A stretch of 64,000 nucleotides of DNA from Methylobacterium cerastii (GCF_022179125.1 NZ_BPQG01000008.1:62001-126000); one strand, 5' to 3'; positions 24,908 to 34,146 are shown, counted from the first letter of the stretch. Numbers and translations: made by a program. Notes: generated by a model not told the origin, from the letters alone.

Positions 24908-24994
24908 GTGCGGTGCCGTGTGATCGCCCTGCCCCCGGGGAGAGCGAGCCGTGCGGGGCGACCAGCGATCCGCAGAGAGCCTGGCGGCGTCCGC

Positions 24995-27415
24995 TCAGTA
25001 CAGCCCGCCGGCTTGCGCCGCGCGGTCTGCGTCCGCCGGGACGGCGGCGGGGGCCGCGGCCTGGCCCGCCGGGGCGACGTAGGAGTCGGGCGGCGCGGTG
25101 CCGGGCTTGAACGCCTCGAGGATCGTGCCGGCGCCCTCGCCCGAGCCGGCGCGCATGCCGGAGCCCAAGGCCACGCGGATCAGCTTGATCCCCGGCGGCA
25201 CCCGGAACGGCGTCGGGGGCTTGTCCTTCAGGGCGACCTTCAGGAAGTCGAGGGCGATCGGCGCGGCGAGCCCGCCGCCGGTGGCGCGGTCGCCGAGCGA
25301 GCGCGGCTTGTCGAAGCCGATGTAGATGCCGACCGCGAGGTCCGGCGAGAAGCCGACGAACCACGCGTCCTTGGCGTCGTTGGTGGTGCCGGTCTTGCCG
25401 GCGAGCGGCTTGCCGATCTGCTTCAGGATCGTCGCGGTGCCGCGCTGGACCACGCCCTCCATGATCGAGACCATCTGGTAGGCGGTCAGCGGATCGAGCA
25501 CCTGCTCGGAATCGTCCACCAGCTTCGGCTCGTCCTGGCCCGACCACTTCTCGGCGTCGCAGCCGACGCACTTGCGGCCGTCGTGCCGGTAGATCGTCTC
25601 GCCGATCCGGTCCTGGATCCGGTCGATCAGCGTCGGGCGGATGCGGCGGCCGCCGTTGGCCAGCATCGAGTAGGCGGTGACCATCCGCATCACGGTGGTC
25701 TCGCCGGCGCCGAGCGACATCGGCAGCACCGGCAGCATGTCGTCGTAGACGCCGAAGCGGCGGGCGTACTCGGCGATCAGCGGCATGCCGACGTCCTTGG
25801 CGAGCCGGACCGTCATCAGGTTCTTCGAGTGCTCGATGCCGTAGCGCAGGGTGTGCGGGCCGCCGGACTTGCCGTCGTAGTTCGAGGGCGTCCACGCCTC
25901 CTGGCCGGGGCCGGCCTCGATGGTGATCGGCGTGTCCTGAACGATCGAGGACGGGGTGTAGCCGTTGTCGAGCGCCGCCGAGTAGACGATCGGCTTGAAC
26001 GACGAGCCGGGCTGGCGCATCGCCTGCGTCGCGCGGTTGAACTCGGACTCGTCGTAGGAGAAGCCGCCGACCATGGCGTGCACGCGGCCGGTGTTCGGGT
26101 CCATCGCGACGATGGCGCCGGACACCTCGGGCTTCTGGCGCAGGCGGTACTGGCCGCGGCCGCCGTCCATCGCCTCGACGTAGACCATGTCGCCGGCGGT
26201 GAGGTTCGCCCGGCCGGCCCAGCGCATGCCCTCGGCGGGGATCGTGCCGGTCTCGCGGTCCTTGGAGACCTGGCCCGAGGCCTCGCGCTTGGGCTGGAGG
26301 CCGACCTGCAGGCCGCCGGCGCCTTGCCCGAGCACCACGGCGAGCCGCCACGGGGCGACGTCGCCGAGCGCGCTCACTTCGGACGCCGCCATGCCCCAGT
26401 CGCGCCCGGTCAGGTCGACCTTGGTGACGGGGCCGCGCCAGCCATGCGCCTGGTCGTAGCGCACAAGGCCGTCGACCAGCGCCTTGCGCGCCCAGCCCTG
26501 CATCTTCGGGTCGAGGGTGGTGCGCACCGAGAGGCCGCCCTCGTAGAGCTTCTTCTCGCCGTAGCGCTCGGAGATCTCGCGGCGGACCTCCTCGGTGAAG
26601 TAGTTGGCGTTGGCGGCGTTCGGGAAGGCGACGCGCGGGTTGACGCCGAGCGGCATCTTCTTGGCGGCGTCGGCCTCCTCCTTGGTGATGTAGTTGTTCT
26701 CCGCCATCAGGCGGATGATCTCGTTGCGGCGGTCGAGCGCCGCCTGGGTCTTGCGGTAGGGGTGGTAGTTGTTCGGCCCCTTCGGCAGGGCGGCGAGGTA
26801 GGCCGCCTCGTTGATCGTCAGCTCGTGCACCGACTTGCCGAAATAGTCCAAGGCCGCCGCGGCGACGCCGTGCAGGTTGCGGCCGGGCACGATGGTGCCG
26901 AGGAAGATCTCGTTGAGGTAGAGCTCGAGGATCTTGTCCTTCGAGTAGGTCGCCTCGATGCGCAGCGCGATCAGCGCTTCCTTGATCTTGCGGTCGAAGG
27001 TCTGCTCGTTCGACAGAAGGAAGTTCTTGGCCACCTGCTGGGTGATGGTCGAGGCGCCCTGCTTCTTGCCGCTCTTGGCGTTGGTCAGCGCCGCGCGCAC
27101 GATCCCCTCGGGATCGATGCCGCCGTGCTTGTAGAAGTTCTTGTCCTCGGCCGAGAGGAAGGCGGCGACGATGATCTTCGGCATCGCCTGGATCGGCAGG
27201 TAGAGCCGGCGCTCCTTGGCGTACTCGGCCAGCAGCGAGCCGTCGGCGGCGTGGACGCGGGTCATCACCGGCGGCTCGTAGTTGGCGAGCACGGCGTGGT
27301 CCGGCAGGTCCTGGCTGTACTTCCAGTAGAAGAACGCGCCACCCGCGGCCGCGAGCACGAACAGGACCGCGCAGGCGCTGAACAGGAAGCCGAAGAAGCG
27401 AAGGATGAGGCGCAT
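24995..27415 (-). CDS. mrcA: Penicillin-binding protein 1A (transglycosylase/transpeptidase)
   Basis: An 806-residue class-A PBP that polymerises and cross-links peptidoglycan. Order: an N-terminal membrane anchor (residues ~4-28), a GT51 glycosyltransferase domain with catalytic-type Glu near 88 in FLSAEDKNFYKHGG and the STITQQVAKNFLL block, an OB-like linker domain, then the transpeptidase with SSFK in QPGSSFKPIVYSAALD (~473), SKN in EHSKNLMTVRLA (~528) and KTG in AGKTGTTNDAKD (~674). A Pro/Ala-rich tail ends the protein. ATG 27415 begins the anchor; an upstream in-frame start at 27490 would add 25 basic residues. The amidase gene lies upstream on the same strand, a common pairing. Confidence 0.96.
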   Translation of the reverse strand: MRLILRFFGFLFSACAVLFVLAAAGGAFFYWKYSQDLPDHAVLANYEPPVMTRVHAADGSLLAEYAKERRLYLPIQAMPKIIVAAFLSAEDKNFYKHGGIDPEGIVRAALTNAKSGKKQGASTITQQVAKNFLLSNEQTFDRKIKEALIALRIEATYSKDKILELYLNEIFLGTIVPGRNLHGVAAAALDYFGKSVHELTINEAAYLAALPKGPNNYHPYRKTQAALDRRNEIIRLMAENNYITKEEADAAKKMPLGVNPRVAFPNAANANYFTEEVRREISERYGEKKLYEGGLSVRTTLDPKMQGWARKALVDGLVRYDQAHGWRGPVTKVDLTGRDWGMAASEVSALGDVAPWRLAVVLGQGAGGLQVGLQPKREASGQVSKDRETGTIPAEGMRWAGRANLTAGDMVYVEAMDGGRGQYRLRQKPEVSGAIVAMDPNTGRVHAMVGGFSYDESEFNRATQAMRQPGSSFKPIVYSAALDNGYTPSSIVQDTPITIEAGPGQEAWTPSNYDGKSGGPHTLRYGIEHSKNLMTVRLAKDVGMPLIAEYARRFGVYDDMLPVLPMSLGAGETTVMRMVTAYSMLANGGRRIRPTLIDRIQDRIGETIYRHDGRKCVGCDAEKWSGQDEPKLVDDSEQVLDPLTAYQMVSIMEGVVQRGTATILKQIGKPLAGKTGTTNDAKDAWFVGFSPDLAVGIYIGFDKPRSLGDRATGGGLAAPIALDFLKVALKDKPPTPFRVPPGIKLIRVALGSGMRAGSGEGAGTILEAFKPGTAPPDSYVAPAGQAAAPAAVPADADRAAQAGGLY

Positions 27416-27596
27416 CCGGTTTCCCGTCGATCGGTTTCGTCGGCCGTGCGCGCGAGCGCATCCGGCTAGGGGGGTCGGGGCTGCCCGCAAGACGCAGGCC
27501 GATCCGGCGTGCCCGCAGCCTTGAAGGTCCCCGTCGACGATGACCGATGAGAGGACGGCGCGACGGGGTCTCGAGTGCCCCGTATCGACACCGGAT

Positions 27597-28862
27597 CTAT
27601 GGTGAAACTGGGGCGATTGCCGCCGAGCGGCGGTTCGGCGAGGCCGGCCGCACCAGGCTGGCGCGGTTGCCGAAGAACTGGTCGATCGCCTTGGCCATCG
27701 AGCCGGTGACGGAGGCGCGCCACTCGGCCGATTGCAGCAGGTCGAGGTCGCGCTGGCTCGACAGGTAGCCGAGCTCGACCAACACGCTCGGCACGTCGGG
27801 CGAGCGCAGCACCTTGAAGCCGGCCTCGCGGTGCGGCTTCGTGCTCATCTCCATCACCGGCCCGAGCTGGCCCATCAGGGTCTTGGCGAAGCCGGACGAG
27901 AAGCCGCGGGTCTCGCGCAGCGTCAGTTCCTGCAGGATGTCGGCGATCTCCGGCGGACCCTCGCCGGATTCGGCGCCGGCGGCGGCGTCGGCCTTGTTCT
28001 CGCGCTCGGCGAGCTTGGCGGATTCGCTGTCGGTGGCCTTCTCGGAGCCGGTGTAGATCGTCGCGCCGCGCACCTGCGGCGCCGACGAGATCGAATCCGC
28101 GTGGATCGAGACGAACAGGTCGGCCTTGGCGTCGCGGGCGATGCGCACGCGCTCGGAGAGCGGCACGTAGACGTCGCGGTCGCGGGTCATCGCCACGCGG
28201 TAGCGGCCGCCGGCCTCGAGGCGGGAGACCAGCACCTGGGCGAAGCCGAAGACGATGTCCTTCTCGAACACGCCGCCCACCGCGATCGCGCCGGGATCGA
28301 TGCCGCCGTGGCCGGCGTCGACGACGATCAGCGGGCGGCGGTCTCCGGCCTCCACCGGCGCCACCGCCTTGCCGGAGGCGGGCGCGAGGTCCCCGGCGCT
28401 CGCCGCCTTGCGGAAGCTGTCGCGGTCGGCGCGCTGGAACGGGACGGTGAGGATCACCGCGCCGTCGCGCGCGCGCGTCGTGGTCTCGATCCGGCCGACG
28501 GTGGCGGGGCCGGCGAGGTCGACGACGATGCGCGAGCGGCCCGGCGCGAACAGGCCGTAGCGGAACGACTGCACCAGGCCCTCGCGGCGGCGGCCGGTCT
28601 CGGGGGCGAGCTGGAAGTTGACCTCGGCGAGGTCGATCACCGCCCGGTCCGGGCGCTCCATGACGAAGGCGCGGGCGTCGACCGGCTTCGACAGGGTGAG
28701 GGTGAGCTTGGTGCCAGCAGGCGAGGCGGCGAGGTCGGCCGCGATCGCGACCGCCGGCGGCGCCCGGTCCTGCGCATGCGTCGGCGACACGGCGAGCGCC
28801 GGGTTCAGGGCCACGGCCAGCGTGAGGATCGCGGAACGGATCAGGCGCGCGGATCGCAGCAT
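27597..28862 (-). CDS. N-acetylmuramoyl-L-alanine amidase (AmiC type)
   Basis: A 421-residue periplasmic zinc amidase that splits daughter-cell peptidoglycan. Order: signal peptide (AILTLAVALNPALAVSPTHAQ), AMIN domain (residues ~40-150, with RPDRAVIDLAEVNF and RYGLFAPGRSRIVVDL), linker, then the Amidase_3 domain. Zinc and catalytic residues show in VVDAGHGGIDPGA (His), GVFEKDIV (Glu), FVSIHADS (His) and VLVELGYLSS (Glu). ATG 28862 is chosen for its GGGAGG ribosome site seven bases upstream and because it begins the signal peptide; ATG 28904 has no such site. FtsEX, the usual division activator of such enzymes, is encoded at 53.7-55.4 kb. Confidence 0.94.
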   Translation of the reverse strand: MLRSARLIRSAILTLAVALNPALAVSPTHAQDRAPPAVAIAADLAASPAGTKLTLTLSKPVDARAFVMERPDRAVIDLAEVNFQLAPETGRRREGLVQSFRYGLFAPGRSRIVVDLAGPATVGRIETTTRARDGAVILTVPFQRADRDSFRKAASAGDLAPASGKAVAPVEAGDRRPLIVVDAGHGGIDPGAIAVGGVFEKDIVFGFAQVLVSRLEAGGRYRVAMTRDRDVYVPLSERVRIARDAKADLFVSIHADSISSAPQVRGATIYTGSEKATDSESAKLAERENKADAAAGAESGEGPPEIADILQELTLRETRGFSSGFAKTLMGQLGPVMEMSTKPHREAGFKVLRSPDVPSVLVELGYLSSQRDLDLLQSAEWRASVTGSMAKAIDQFFGNRASLVRPASPNRRSAAIAPVSP

Positions 28863-29185
28863 CGGTCGGCCTCCCGAGCCTCCGATACGGCATAGGAGCG
28901 ACATGGTTAACCGAAGGTTTCCGGCTACGCTTCGTTCGGGCGGCGCCTGTGGCCGCGCCGCGACAGGGGATTGGCGCGGGGAGGCGGGAGCGCTTACGCG
29001 CACATCCGCTCTTTGGGGAGCTGCCGGGTTCACACAGTTCGCCGCGCATGCCGAACCAAGCGCGGGCTTCCTCTCCCGTTCGGGAGAGGGGGCCGTGCCG
29101 TGCTCCGCGCGATCCGTCCAGAGCGGGCATGCGGACAGGTATGAATTCGACAGCGCGGAGGGGGGATAGGCGCGCCGCGCCTCCC
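28863..29185 (-). other. Gene-free stretch upstream of amidase
   Basis: No supported gene is seen. It contains a hairpin CCTCTCCCG-TT-CGGGAGAGG at 29070-29089, the same motif as at 24651-24670 and 44033-44054, probably a remnant of an intergenic repeat. Confidence 0.55.
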
Positions 29186-30019
29186 TCAGCGCTGCGCGAC
29201 CATCCGCGTCGCGCGGCGGGCGAGCTCGCTCCAGCAGGTGAGCGAGGCGTCGGCCGCGCGCTGCATCTCGTTGACCTGCAGGCGGATCGCGTCGGCCGGC
29301 GAGCGCGCGTCCTTCAGCGCGTTGAGGTGGGTGAGGACCGCGGAACTCTCGTCGCGCATGAAGGCGAACAGGGTCTCGCCGAGGCCTTCGAGGTCCTGGC
29401 GCAGGGCCGGGACGGGACGGCGGCCGGCCCGCCAGGAGGCGGGCGAGGGCAGCGCGCCGTCCGACAGACTCACCGGCGCCTCGCCGGCCTCGGCCGGTGC
29501 GGAAACGGGCTCGGGCGGGCGGGACGGCGCGGCGGGTTTCAGCGGCACCACGTTGGTGTAGGCGGGGGCAGCCTCGGGCTCCGCGGCCGCGACCGGCGCG
29601 GCCTCGACGGGCGGGCTCGGCTCGGGAGCCGCCGCGATTTCGGGTTCTGCGACCGGCGCCTCGGACTGCGCAGACGAGGTCCCCGGCTCCGCGGACGGCG
29701 CGGCGACGAGATCGGTCTCCGCGAGGTCAGCCTCGGCGAGCTCGGGCTCGGCGAGGTTGGCGTCGGCGGGCACCGGCATCTCGGCCGGCGCGGCCTGCGG
29801 TTCGGCCGCGGGCGTCGCGGCGCTCAGCGCCTCGGGCGAGACCGTGTCGAGCAGGTGGGCGTGAAGCGGCTCGGGCGCGGCCTCCGACGGCACCGCCGGG
29901 AACGCGTCCTCGGCCGGGTGCAAGGCCGCCTCGAGAGCGCTGGCCTTCAGCGGGGTCGGCGCTTTCGCGGGCGGGCGGCGGCCGGTCGATCGGCCCTGCG
30001 GCGTCCGTTGCTTGCCCAT
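29186..30019 (-). CDS. Low-complexity protein with phasin-like C-terminal helix
   Basis: A 277-residue protein. Residues ~1-195 are Ala/Pro/Glu-rich with PEAA-type repeats and almost certainly disordered. The last ~75 residues (LRQDLEGLGETLFAFMRDES through NEMQRAADASLTCWSELARR) form a predicted amphipathic helical hairpin similar in style to phasins. ATG 30019 follows GAGGGAC. It lies downstream of the phasin gene on the same strand, so a granule- or surface-associated role is my inference. No family is recognised. Confidence 0.7.
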   Translation of the reverse strand: MGKQRTPQGRSTGRRPPAKAPTPLKASALEAALHPAEDAFPAVPSEAAPEPLHAHLLDTVSPEALSAATPAAEPQAAPAEMPVPADANLAEPELAEADLAETDLVAAPSAEPGTSSAQSEAPVAEPEIAAAPEPSPPVEAAPVAAAEPEAAPAYTNVVPLKPAAPSRPPEPVSAPAEAGEAPVSLSDGALPSPASWRAGRRPVPALRQDLEGLGETLFAFMRDESSAVLTHLNALKDARSPADAIRLQVNEMQRAADASLTCWSELARRATRMVAQR

Positions 30020-30205
30020 CGTCGAAGTCCCTCGAGGCCGTCCGGATTCCGTTCCGGCTCGCGTGCGAATCGGAAACGGGCAGCAAGGTAGACCAGTTGC
30101 CGCCCGGCGCAACGTGTCGCCGGCCAGGCGGCGCTCGGCGCCGACGGGACGTCACGGCGCCGGGGCGGCCGGCATGTCCGGCCCCATACGGGGCCGGGCG
30201 TCGGC

Positions 30206-30559
30206 TCAGCGCGCGGCGTTCTGGGCGATGGCGCCGAGGTCCTTGGCCTGCGCCTGCATCGCGGCGATCTGGCTGCGGACGAACTCGGACTGCAGCTCGA
30301 AGGCCTCGCGCAGGTCCTTGGTGCGCACGAGCTTCTGCGCGAAATCGAAGGTGGCGTTGGCGTTGGTCTGGGCGTGGTCGAAGCCCTTGGCGACGGCGGC
30401 CTGCATCGAGGACTGGAGCGAGACGCCCGAGGTCTGGACCTGCTCGGCGGCCTTGAGCGCGTTGCCCATCAGGGTGCCGACGGCGGTGCGGGCCTGGTCG
30501 ACGCTCTTCTCGGCGAAGTCGCGCATCTCGGTCGGGATCTCGAAATTCGGGGTCTGCAT
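30206..30559 (-). CDS. Phasin family protein
   Basis: A 117-residue phasin, the small amphipathic protein that coats polyhydroxyalkanoate granules. Typical sequence: FEIPTEMRDFAEKSVDQARTA, then ATFDFAQKLVRTKDLREAFELQSEFV and the end QAQAKDLGAIAQNAAR. ATG 30559 is preceded by GAGGAGC; an upstream frame extension starting at 30688 reads through the promoter region and is rejected. A symmetric TGTTGC-N3-GCAACA site lies about 70 bases upstream of the start, in the position expected for a PhaR-type operator. Confidence 0.92.
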   Translation of the reverse strand: MQTPNFEIPTEMRDFAEKSVDQARTAVGTLMGNALKAAEQVQTSGVSLQSSMQAAVAKGFDHAQTNANATFDFAQKLVRTKDLREAFELQSEFVRSQIAAMQAQAKDLGAIAQNAAR

Positions 30560-30627
30560 CTTCAGCTCCTCGGAGGTCGTCGTCCACCGGGCGATTTCGA
30601 AGCGATCGCCGGTGCCGACCGGATTTA

Positions 30628-30642
30628 TGTTGCGTTGCAACA
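30628..30642. promoter_or_regulatory. Candidate PhaR-type operator before phasin gene
   Basis: TGTTGC-GTT-GCAACA is a perfect inverted repeat with 3-base spacer, 69 bases upstream of the phasin start. PhaR repressors of granule genes bind TGC-containing symmetric sites near phasin promoters. The remaining bases between 30560 and 30879 show no gene. Confidence 0.5.
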
Positions 30643-30879
30643 ATAAGTCAAGACGTCTCATCGGAACAAAAAATCGTTGCCTAATCAACAGTAGAGCGGC
30701 TGCGGGTGCCTCCGTCCGGCGGCAACAGGCTCGGCACCTGACAGAATGGCCGTCGTGTTACTGCAATGGCCGACAGAGCAGAGGGACACGACGGCCCGGA
30801 TCGCCGATTCATCGCTTGCGAACACCACGACGGCGCACGGAAACTTGACTCGCAACAGCCGATGCGTCGGGTTCGCGCG

Positions 30880-32154
30880 TCACAGCGGATGCAGGGTCGG
30901 GCGTTCGGCGGCGATGCCGGCGGGCTCTTGCTGCATCGCATCACGAGGCGTGCGCCGCAGGCCGGCATAGAGCGCGGCCGACGCCTCGGCGTGCCGTGCG
31001 ATCGTCATCGGCGCGGCCCAGTAGCGGGCATGCGCCGCCCGGCCCATCGCGGCGACGCGGGCATCGTCGGCGAGCTTCGCGAAGGCAGCGGTGAGCGCCG
31101 CGGGCTCGGGCGGGACGACGAAACCGCTGGTGCCGTCCAGGACCTTCTCGGCGGCGCCGGACCGGTCGGAGGCGACGACCGGGATGCCGGCGGCGAGCGC
31201 TTCGTAGACGGTGAGCGGCCCGGTCTCGTACCAGCGCGAGGGCGCCGCGAGCGCGCGGGCGCGGTGGCGCAACTCCGCCTGCACGGCCTCCGGCGAGCGC
31301 CAGCCGAGCAGCTCGACGCCGGGCATGGCGCGCAATTCCGCCTCGAGAGGCCCGGTGCCGACGAACAAAGCCGTGAGGCCGGCCTGATGGGCGGCTGCGG
31401 CGACGAGGTCGGCGCCCTTCTCGCGGGTGAGCCGGCCGACATAGGCGACGGCGTCGCCCGCCTCCGGCGCGGCCGGGGCGCCGGGGGCGACCCGCACCGG
31501 GTTGTCGACGCGGTGGTGCGTCAGCCCGTAGCCGCCGAGCATCGTCCCCATCCGCGCCCGGCTCGCGTCGCAGACGTGGACCACGTGGAGCCCGCGCCCC
31601 GACACGGCCCGCCGCGCCGCCGCGGTGCGGGCGACCCGCACCAGCTTGTGCAGGCGGCTCTTGGCATCGCAGGGCGCCAGGATGCAGGCGGCGGACATCG
31701 GCGCGAGGCTGCAGGGCTCGCCCGCGTCGAAACGGTAGTGGACGCCGTTGGGGCAGGCGAGGAAGTAGTCGTGCAGCGTCAGCACCACCGGGGCGCCGGC
31801 CGCCAGCAGCACCGGGAAGATTGCGGGCGACAGGCTGCGGGTCCATTGGTGCACGTGGACGACGTCGGGCGCGACGGGGAGCCGCCGGAGGGCGTCCTGC
31901 AGCGCGCGCGCGGAGCGGGCGTGCCAGATGCCGGCCGCCGCCGCGGCCACGGGGTTGCGCGCCCAGACGTCGGGAAGGTCGAGGCCGATCCGGGTGACGT
32001 TGCGATGGTCGAGGAGCGGGTCGACCGGGCCGGCGACGCCCTGGACGTAGGTGACCCTCAGGCCGAGCTCGGCCAGCCCCCGGGCCGATTCCACGGCCAC
32101 CTTCTCGGCGCCGCCGCTCGGGCTCGCGAACTCGGCCAGGATCACGACGTGCAT
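30880..32154 (-). CDS. GT4-type glycosyltransferase (paralogue A)
   Basis: A 424-residue GT-B fold glycosyltransferase. The N-terminal acceptor half starts VVILAEFASPSGGAEKVAVE; the donor-binding half carries AYVGRLTREKGADL and the EX7E-type end of ETGPLTVYEALAAGIPVVAS. A Cys-containing insert (DYFLACPNGVHYRF, PCSLAPMSAACILAPCDAKS) is shared with the divergent gene at 32294. The two proteins are clearly paralogues. It probably adds a sugar to a surface polymer or lipid from a nucleotide-sugar; donor and acceptor are unknown. The start is ATG 32154. Confidence 0.9.
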   Translation of the reverse strand: MHVVILAEFASPSGGAEKVAVESARGLAELGLRVTYVQGVAGPVDPLLDHRNVTRIGLDLPDVWARNPVAAAAAGIWHARSARALQDALRRLPVAPDVVHVHQWTRSLSPAIFPVLLAAGAPVVLTLHDYFLACPNGVHYRFDAGEPCSLAPMSAACILAPCDAKSRLHKLVRVARTAAARRAVSGRGLHVVHVCDASRARMGTMLGGYGLTHHRVDNPVRVAPGAPAAPEAGDAVAYVGRLTREKGADLVAAAAHQAGLTALFVGTGPLEAELRAMPGVELLGWRSPEAVQAELRHRARALAAPSRWYETGPLTVYEALAAGIPVVASDRSGAAEKVLDGTSGFVVPPEPAALTAAFAKLADDARVAAMGRAAHARYWAAPMTIARHAEASAALYAGLRRTPRDAMQQEPAGIAAERPTLHPL

Positions 32155-32293
32155 GGCGACACCGGCACAGGAGGTCGGATGAGAGGCGGTCGAGCGGAGA
32201 GGACAACCGCAGATCGCCGACCCGCCCGAGGTTTACGCGGGATCAACTGCATTCCGGTAAACGTGGGGACATCCAGGGAGCGGGAGCCGCCTC

Positions 32294-33583
32294 GTGCACG
32301 TCGTCCTCGTCGCCGACCACGCCTACGTCAACGGCGGCCAGGCCAAGGTCGCGCTCGATTCGGCCCTCGGGCTCGCCGCCCGCGGCACCCGGGTGACGCT
32401 GTTCGCCGCCTGCGGCCCGGCCGACCCGCGGCTCGCCGCCGCCGGCATCCGCGTCGTCTGCCTGGACCAGGACGACATCTCGACCACGACCAACAAGCTC
32501 GCCTTCCTGGCGCAGGCGATCTGGAACCGTACCGCGGCCCGGGCGCTCGCCGCCGAGCTGGCCCTGTGCGACCCCCACGACACCGTGGTCCACGTCCACG
32601 CCTTCGCCAAGGCGCTGTCGCCGTCGATCGGCGTCGCCCTACGGCGCTCGCGGCTGCCGCTCGTCTACACCATGCACGAGTTCTTCCTGGTCTGCCCGAC
32701 GGGCGGGTTCTACGAGTACCCGGCCGCCGCGATCTGCCACCGGACGCCGATGTCGGGCGCCTGCCTAACCACGAACTGCGACGCGCAGAGCTTTCCACGC
32801 AAGCTCGCGCGGGTGGTCCGCCACCTCGGCATGACCCAGGTGGCCGACCTGCAAAACCTCTTTCGCTACGTCATCACGATCAGCGACCTGCAGGCGCGGG
32901 TGGTCGGGCCGCTCCTGCCGCGCGGCACGCAATTCCACCGGGTCGACAACCCGATCGCGGTGGCGCAACGGCCGATGGCGGAGCGGGCGCCGGGCGACTT
33001 CCTGTTCGTCGGGCGGATCTCGACCGAGAAGGGCGCGCCGATCTTCGCCGAGGCGGCGCGGCGGGCCGGCATCCGCCCGGTCTTCGTCGGCGACGGCGAG
33101 CAGCGGGCGGAGCTCGCCCAGCGCTACCCCGAGGCGACGATGCTCGGCTGGCGCGACGCCGCGGGCGTGCAGGCCCTGATGGCGTCGGCGCGCGCGCTGG
33201 TCTTCCCCAGCGTCTGGTACGAGGGCCAGCCGCTCACGGTCTACGAGGCGCTGGCGCTCGGCACGCCGGTGGTGGTGAGCGACGCCTGCGCGGGCCGCGA
33301 GGCGGTGATCGACGGTGAGACCGGCTTCCTGTTCCGCTCCGGCGACCCGGACGCCCTGGCCGCCCACCTGCGCCGCCTCGCCGACGACGCCCTGGCCGCG
33401 CGGATGGGCCGGGCCGCGCATGCCCGCTACTGGGCCGCGCCGCTCACCCTCGACGCCCACCTCGACCGGCTCGGCGGCGTCTACGACGTGGTGCTGCGCG
33501 AGTCGGCGTCCGGCCGGACGGCCCGGCCCGCGGCCGCCGCCCTGCCGACGCGGCGTGAAACACCCGGGCCGGCCCGGCGTTGA
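32294..33583 (+). CDS. GT4-type glycosyltransferase (paralogue B)
   Basis: A 429-residue GT-B glycosyltransferase divergently paired with the gene at 30880. It shares the same layout: VVLVADHAYVNGGQAKVALD, EFFLVCPTGGFYEYPAA, PMSGACLTTNCDAQSFPRKLARV, FLFVGRISTEKGAPIF, SVWYEGQPLTVYEALALGTPVVVS, and the near-identical AARMGRAAHARYWAAPLTL. The start is GTG 32294. The two starts are 139 bases apart, so a common regulatory region is likely. A Pro/Ala/Arg-rich tail follows the domain. Confidence 0.9.
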   Translation: MHVVLVADHAYVNGGQAKVALDSALGLAARGTRVTLFAACGPADPRLAAAGIRVVCLDQDDISTTTNKLAFLAQAIWNRTAARALAAELALCDPHDTVVHVHAFAKALSPSIGVALRRSRLPLVYTMHEFFLVCPTGGFYEYPAAAICHRTPMSGACLTTNCDAQSFPRKLARVVRHLGMTQVADLQNLFRYVITISDLQARVVGPLLPRGTQFHRVDNPIAVAQRPMAERAPGDFLFVGRISTEKGAPIFAEAARRAGIRPVFVGDGEQRAELAQRYPEATMLGWRDAAGVQALMASARALVFPSVWYEGQPLTVYEALALGTPVVVSDACAGREAVIDGETGFLFRSGDPDALAAHLRRLADDALAARMGRAAHARYWAAPLTLDAHLDRLGGVYDVVLRESASGRTARPAAAALPTRRETPGPARR

Positions 33584-33631
33584 CGGTCATCGGCGCCGTC
33601 TTCGGCGCCTCGTGACGCAGGAGTTGCCCCG

Positions 33632-33814
33632 ATGACCGACGACCACAAGACGCCGAAGGGCGCGGACAAGCCGGGGTTCCAGCAGGGCAGCGCCAAGCCC
33701 GGCGACGAGACGAACCCCGCCAACCGGCAGGACAAGCTGAACGAACGCCTCGACGACGCCCTCGAGGAGACGTTCCCGTCGAGCGACCCGGTCTCGGTGA
33801 AGATCACCAAGTAG
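33632..33814 (+). CDS. Small hydrophilic protein (60 aa)
   Basis: A 60-residue, highly charged protein starting MTDDHKTPKGADKPGFQQG and ending in LDDALEETFPSSDPVSVKI. The ALEETFPSSDP motif recurs in small proteins across Alphaproteobacteria (recollection), function unknown. ATG 33632 follows CAGGAG, and a strong intrinsic terminator lies 22 bases after the stop, so it is a compact monocistronic gene. Confidence 0.8.
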   Translation: MTDDHKTPKGADKPGFQQGSAKPGDETNPANRQDKLNERLDDALEETFPSSDPVSVKITK

Positions 33815-33835
33815 TTCGTTTCGCGAAAAGATGTC

Positions 33836-33868
33836 GGGCCGGTGCGCGAAGGCGCGCCGGCCCTTTTT
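33836..33868 (+). terminator. Intrinsic terminator
   Basis: A 12-base-pair stem GGGCCGGTGCGC / GCGCGCCGGCCC with loop GAAG and one G-T pair, followed by five T. Confidence 0.92.
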
Positions 33869-33900
33869 CATGGGCTTCCCGCAGGATGCGAAGTGCGTGT

Positions 33901-33987
33901 TCAGCGCCCGCGCAGGAAGAAGAACCAGATCAGGAGGATGACGGGGATCGGGATCCCGATGAGCCACAGCAGGCCGCCGGTCAGCAT
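33901..33987 (-). CDS. Very small membrane protein (28 aa)
   Basis: A 28-residue single-span protein: MLTGGLLWLIGIPIPVILLI then WFFFLRGR. ATG 33987 follows a strong ribosome site (GAGGAGA) six bases upstream. Similar tiny proteins with a GIPIP core are common in Rhizobiales and usually overlooked (recollection). Function is unknown. It converges on the terminator of the neighbouring 60-aa gene. Confidence 0.65.
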   Translation of the reverse strand: MLTGGLLWLIGIPIPVILLIWFFFLRGR

Positions 33988-34146
33988 GTCATTCTCCTCT
34001 GAGTTGCATACGGAGAACCGGGCGATCCGGAAAACCGTTCCGGCGTGCGGAAAGCGCCGCGATCCCCACACGCCGTCCCCCTTGCGCTGGACGCCGGACG
34101 CACGATCCTGTTTCATCGGAACAAAGCAGCATCCGGGGGGCATGCC

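Noticed and set aside
24459-27461. 1000-codon minus-strand frame and a 936-codon plus-strand frame over the PBP1A gene
   Set aside because: Both are low-complexity shadows; the PBP1A frame contains all catalytic motifs.
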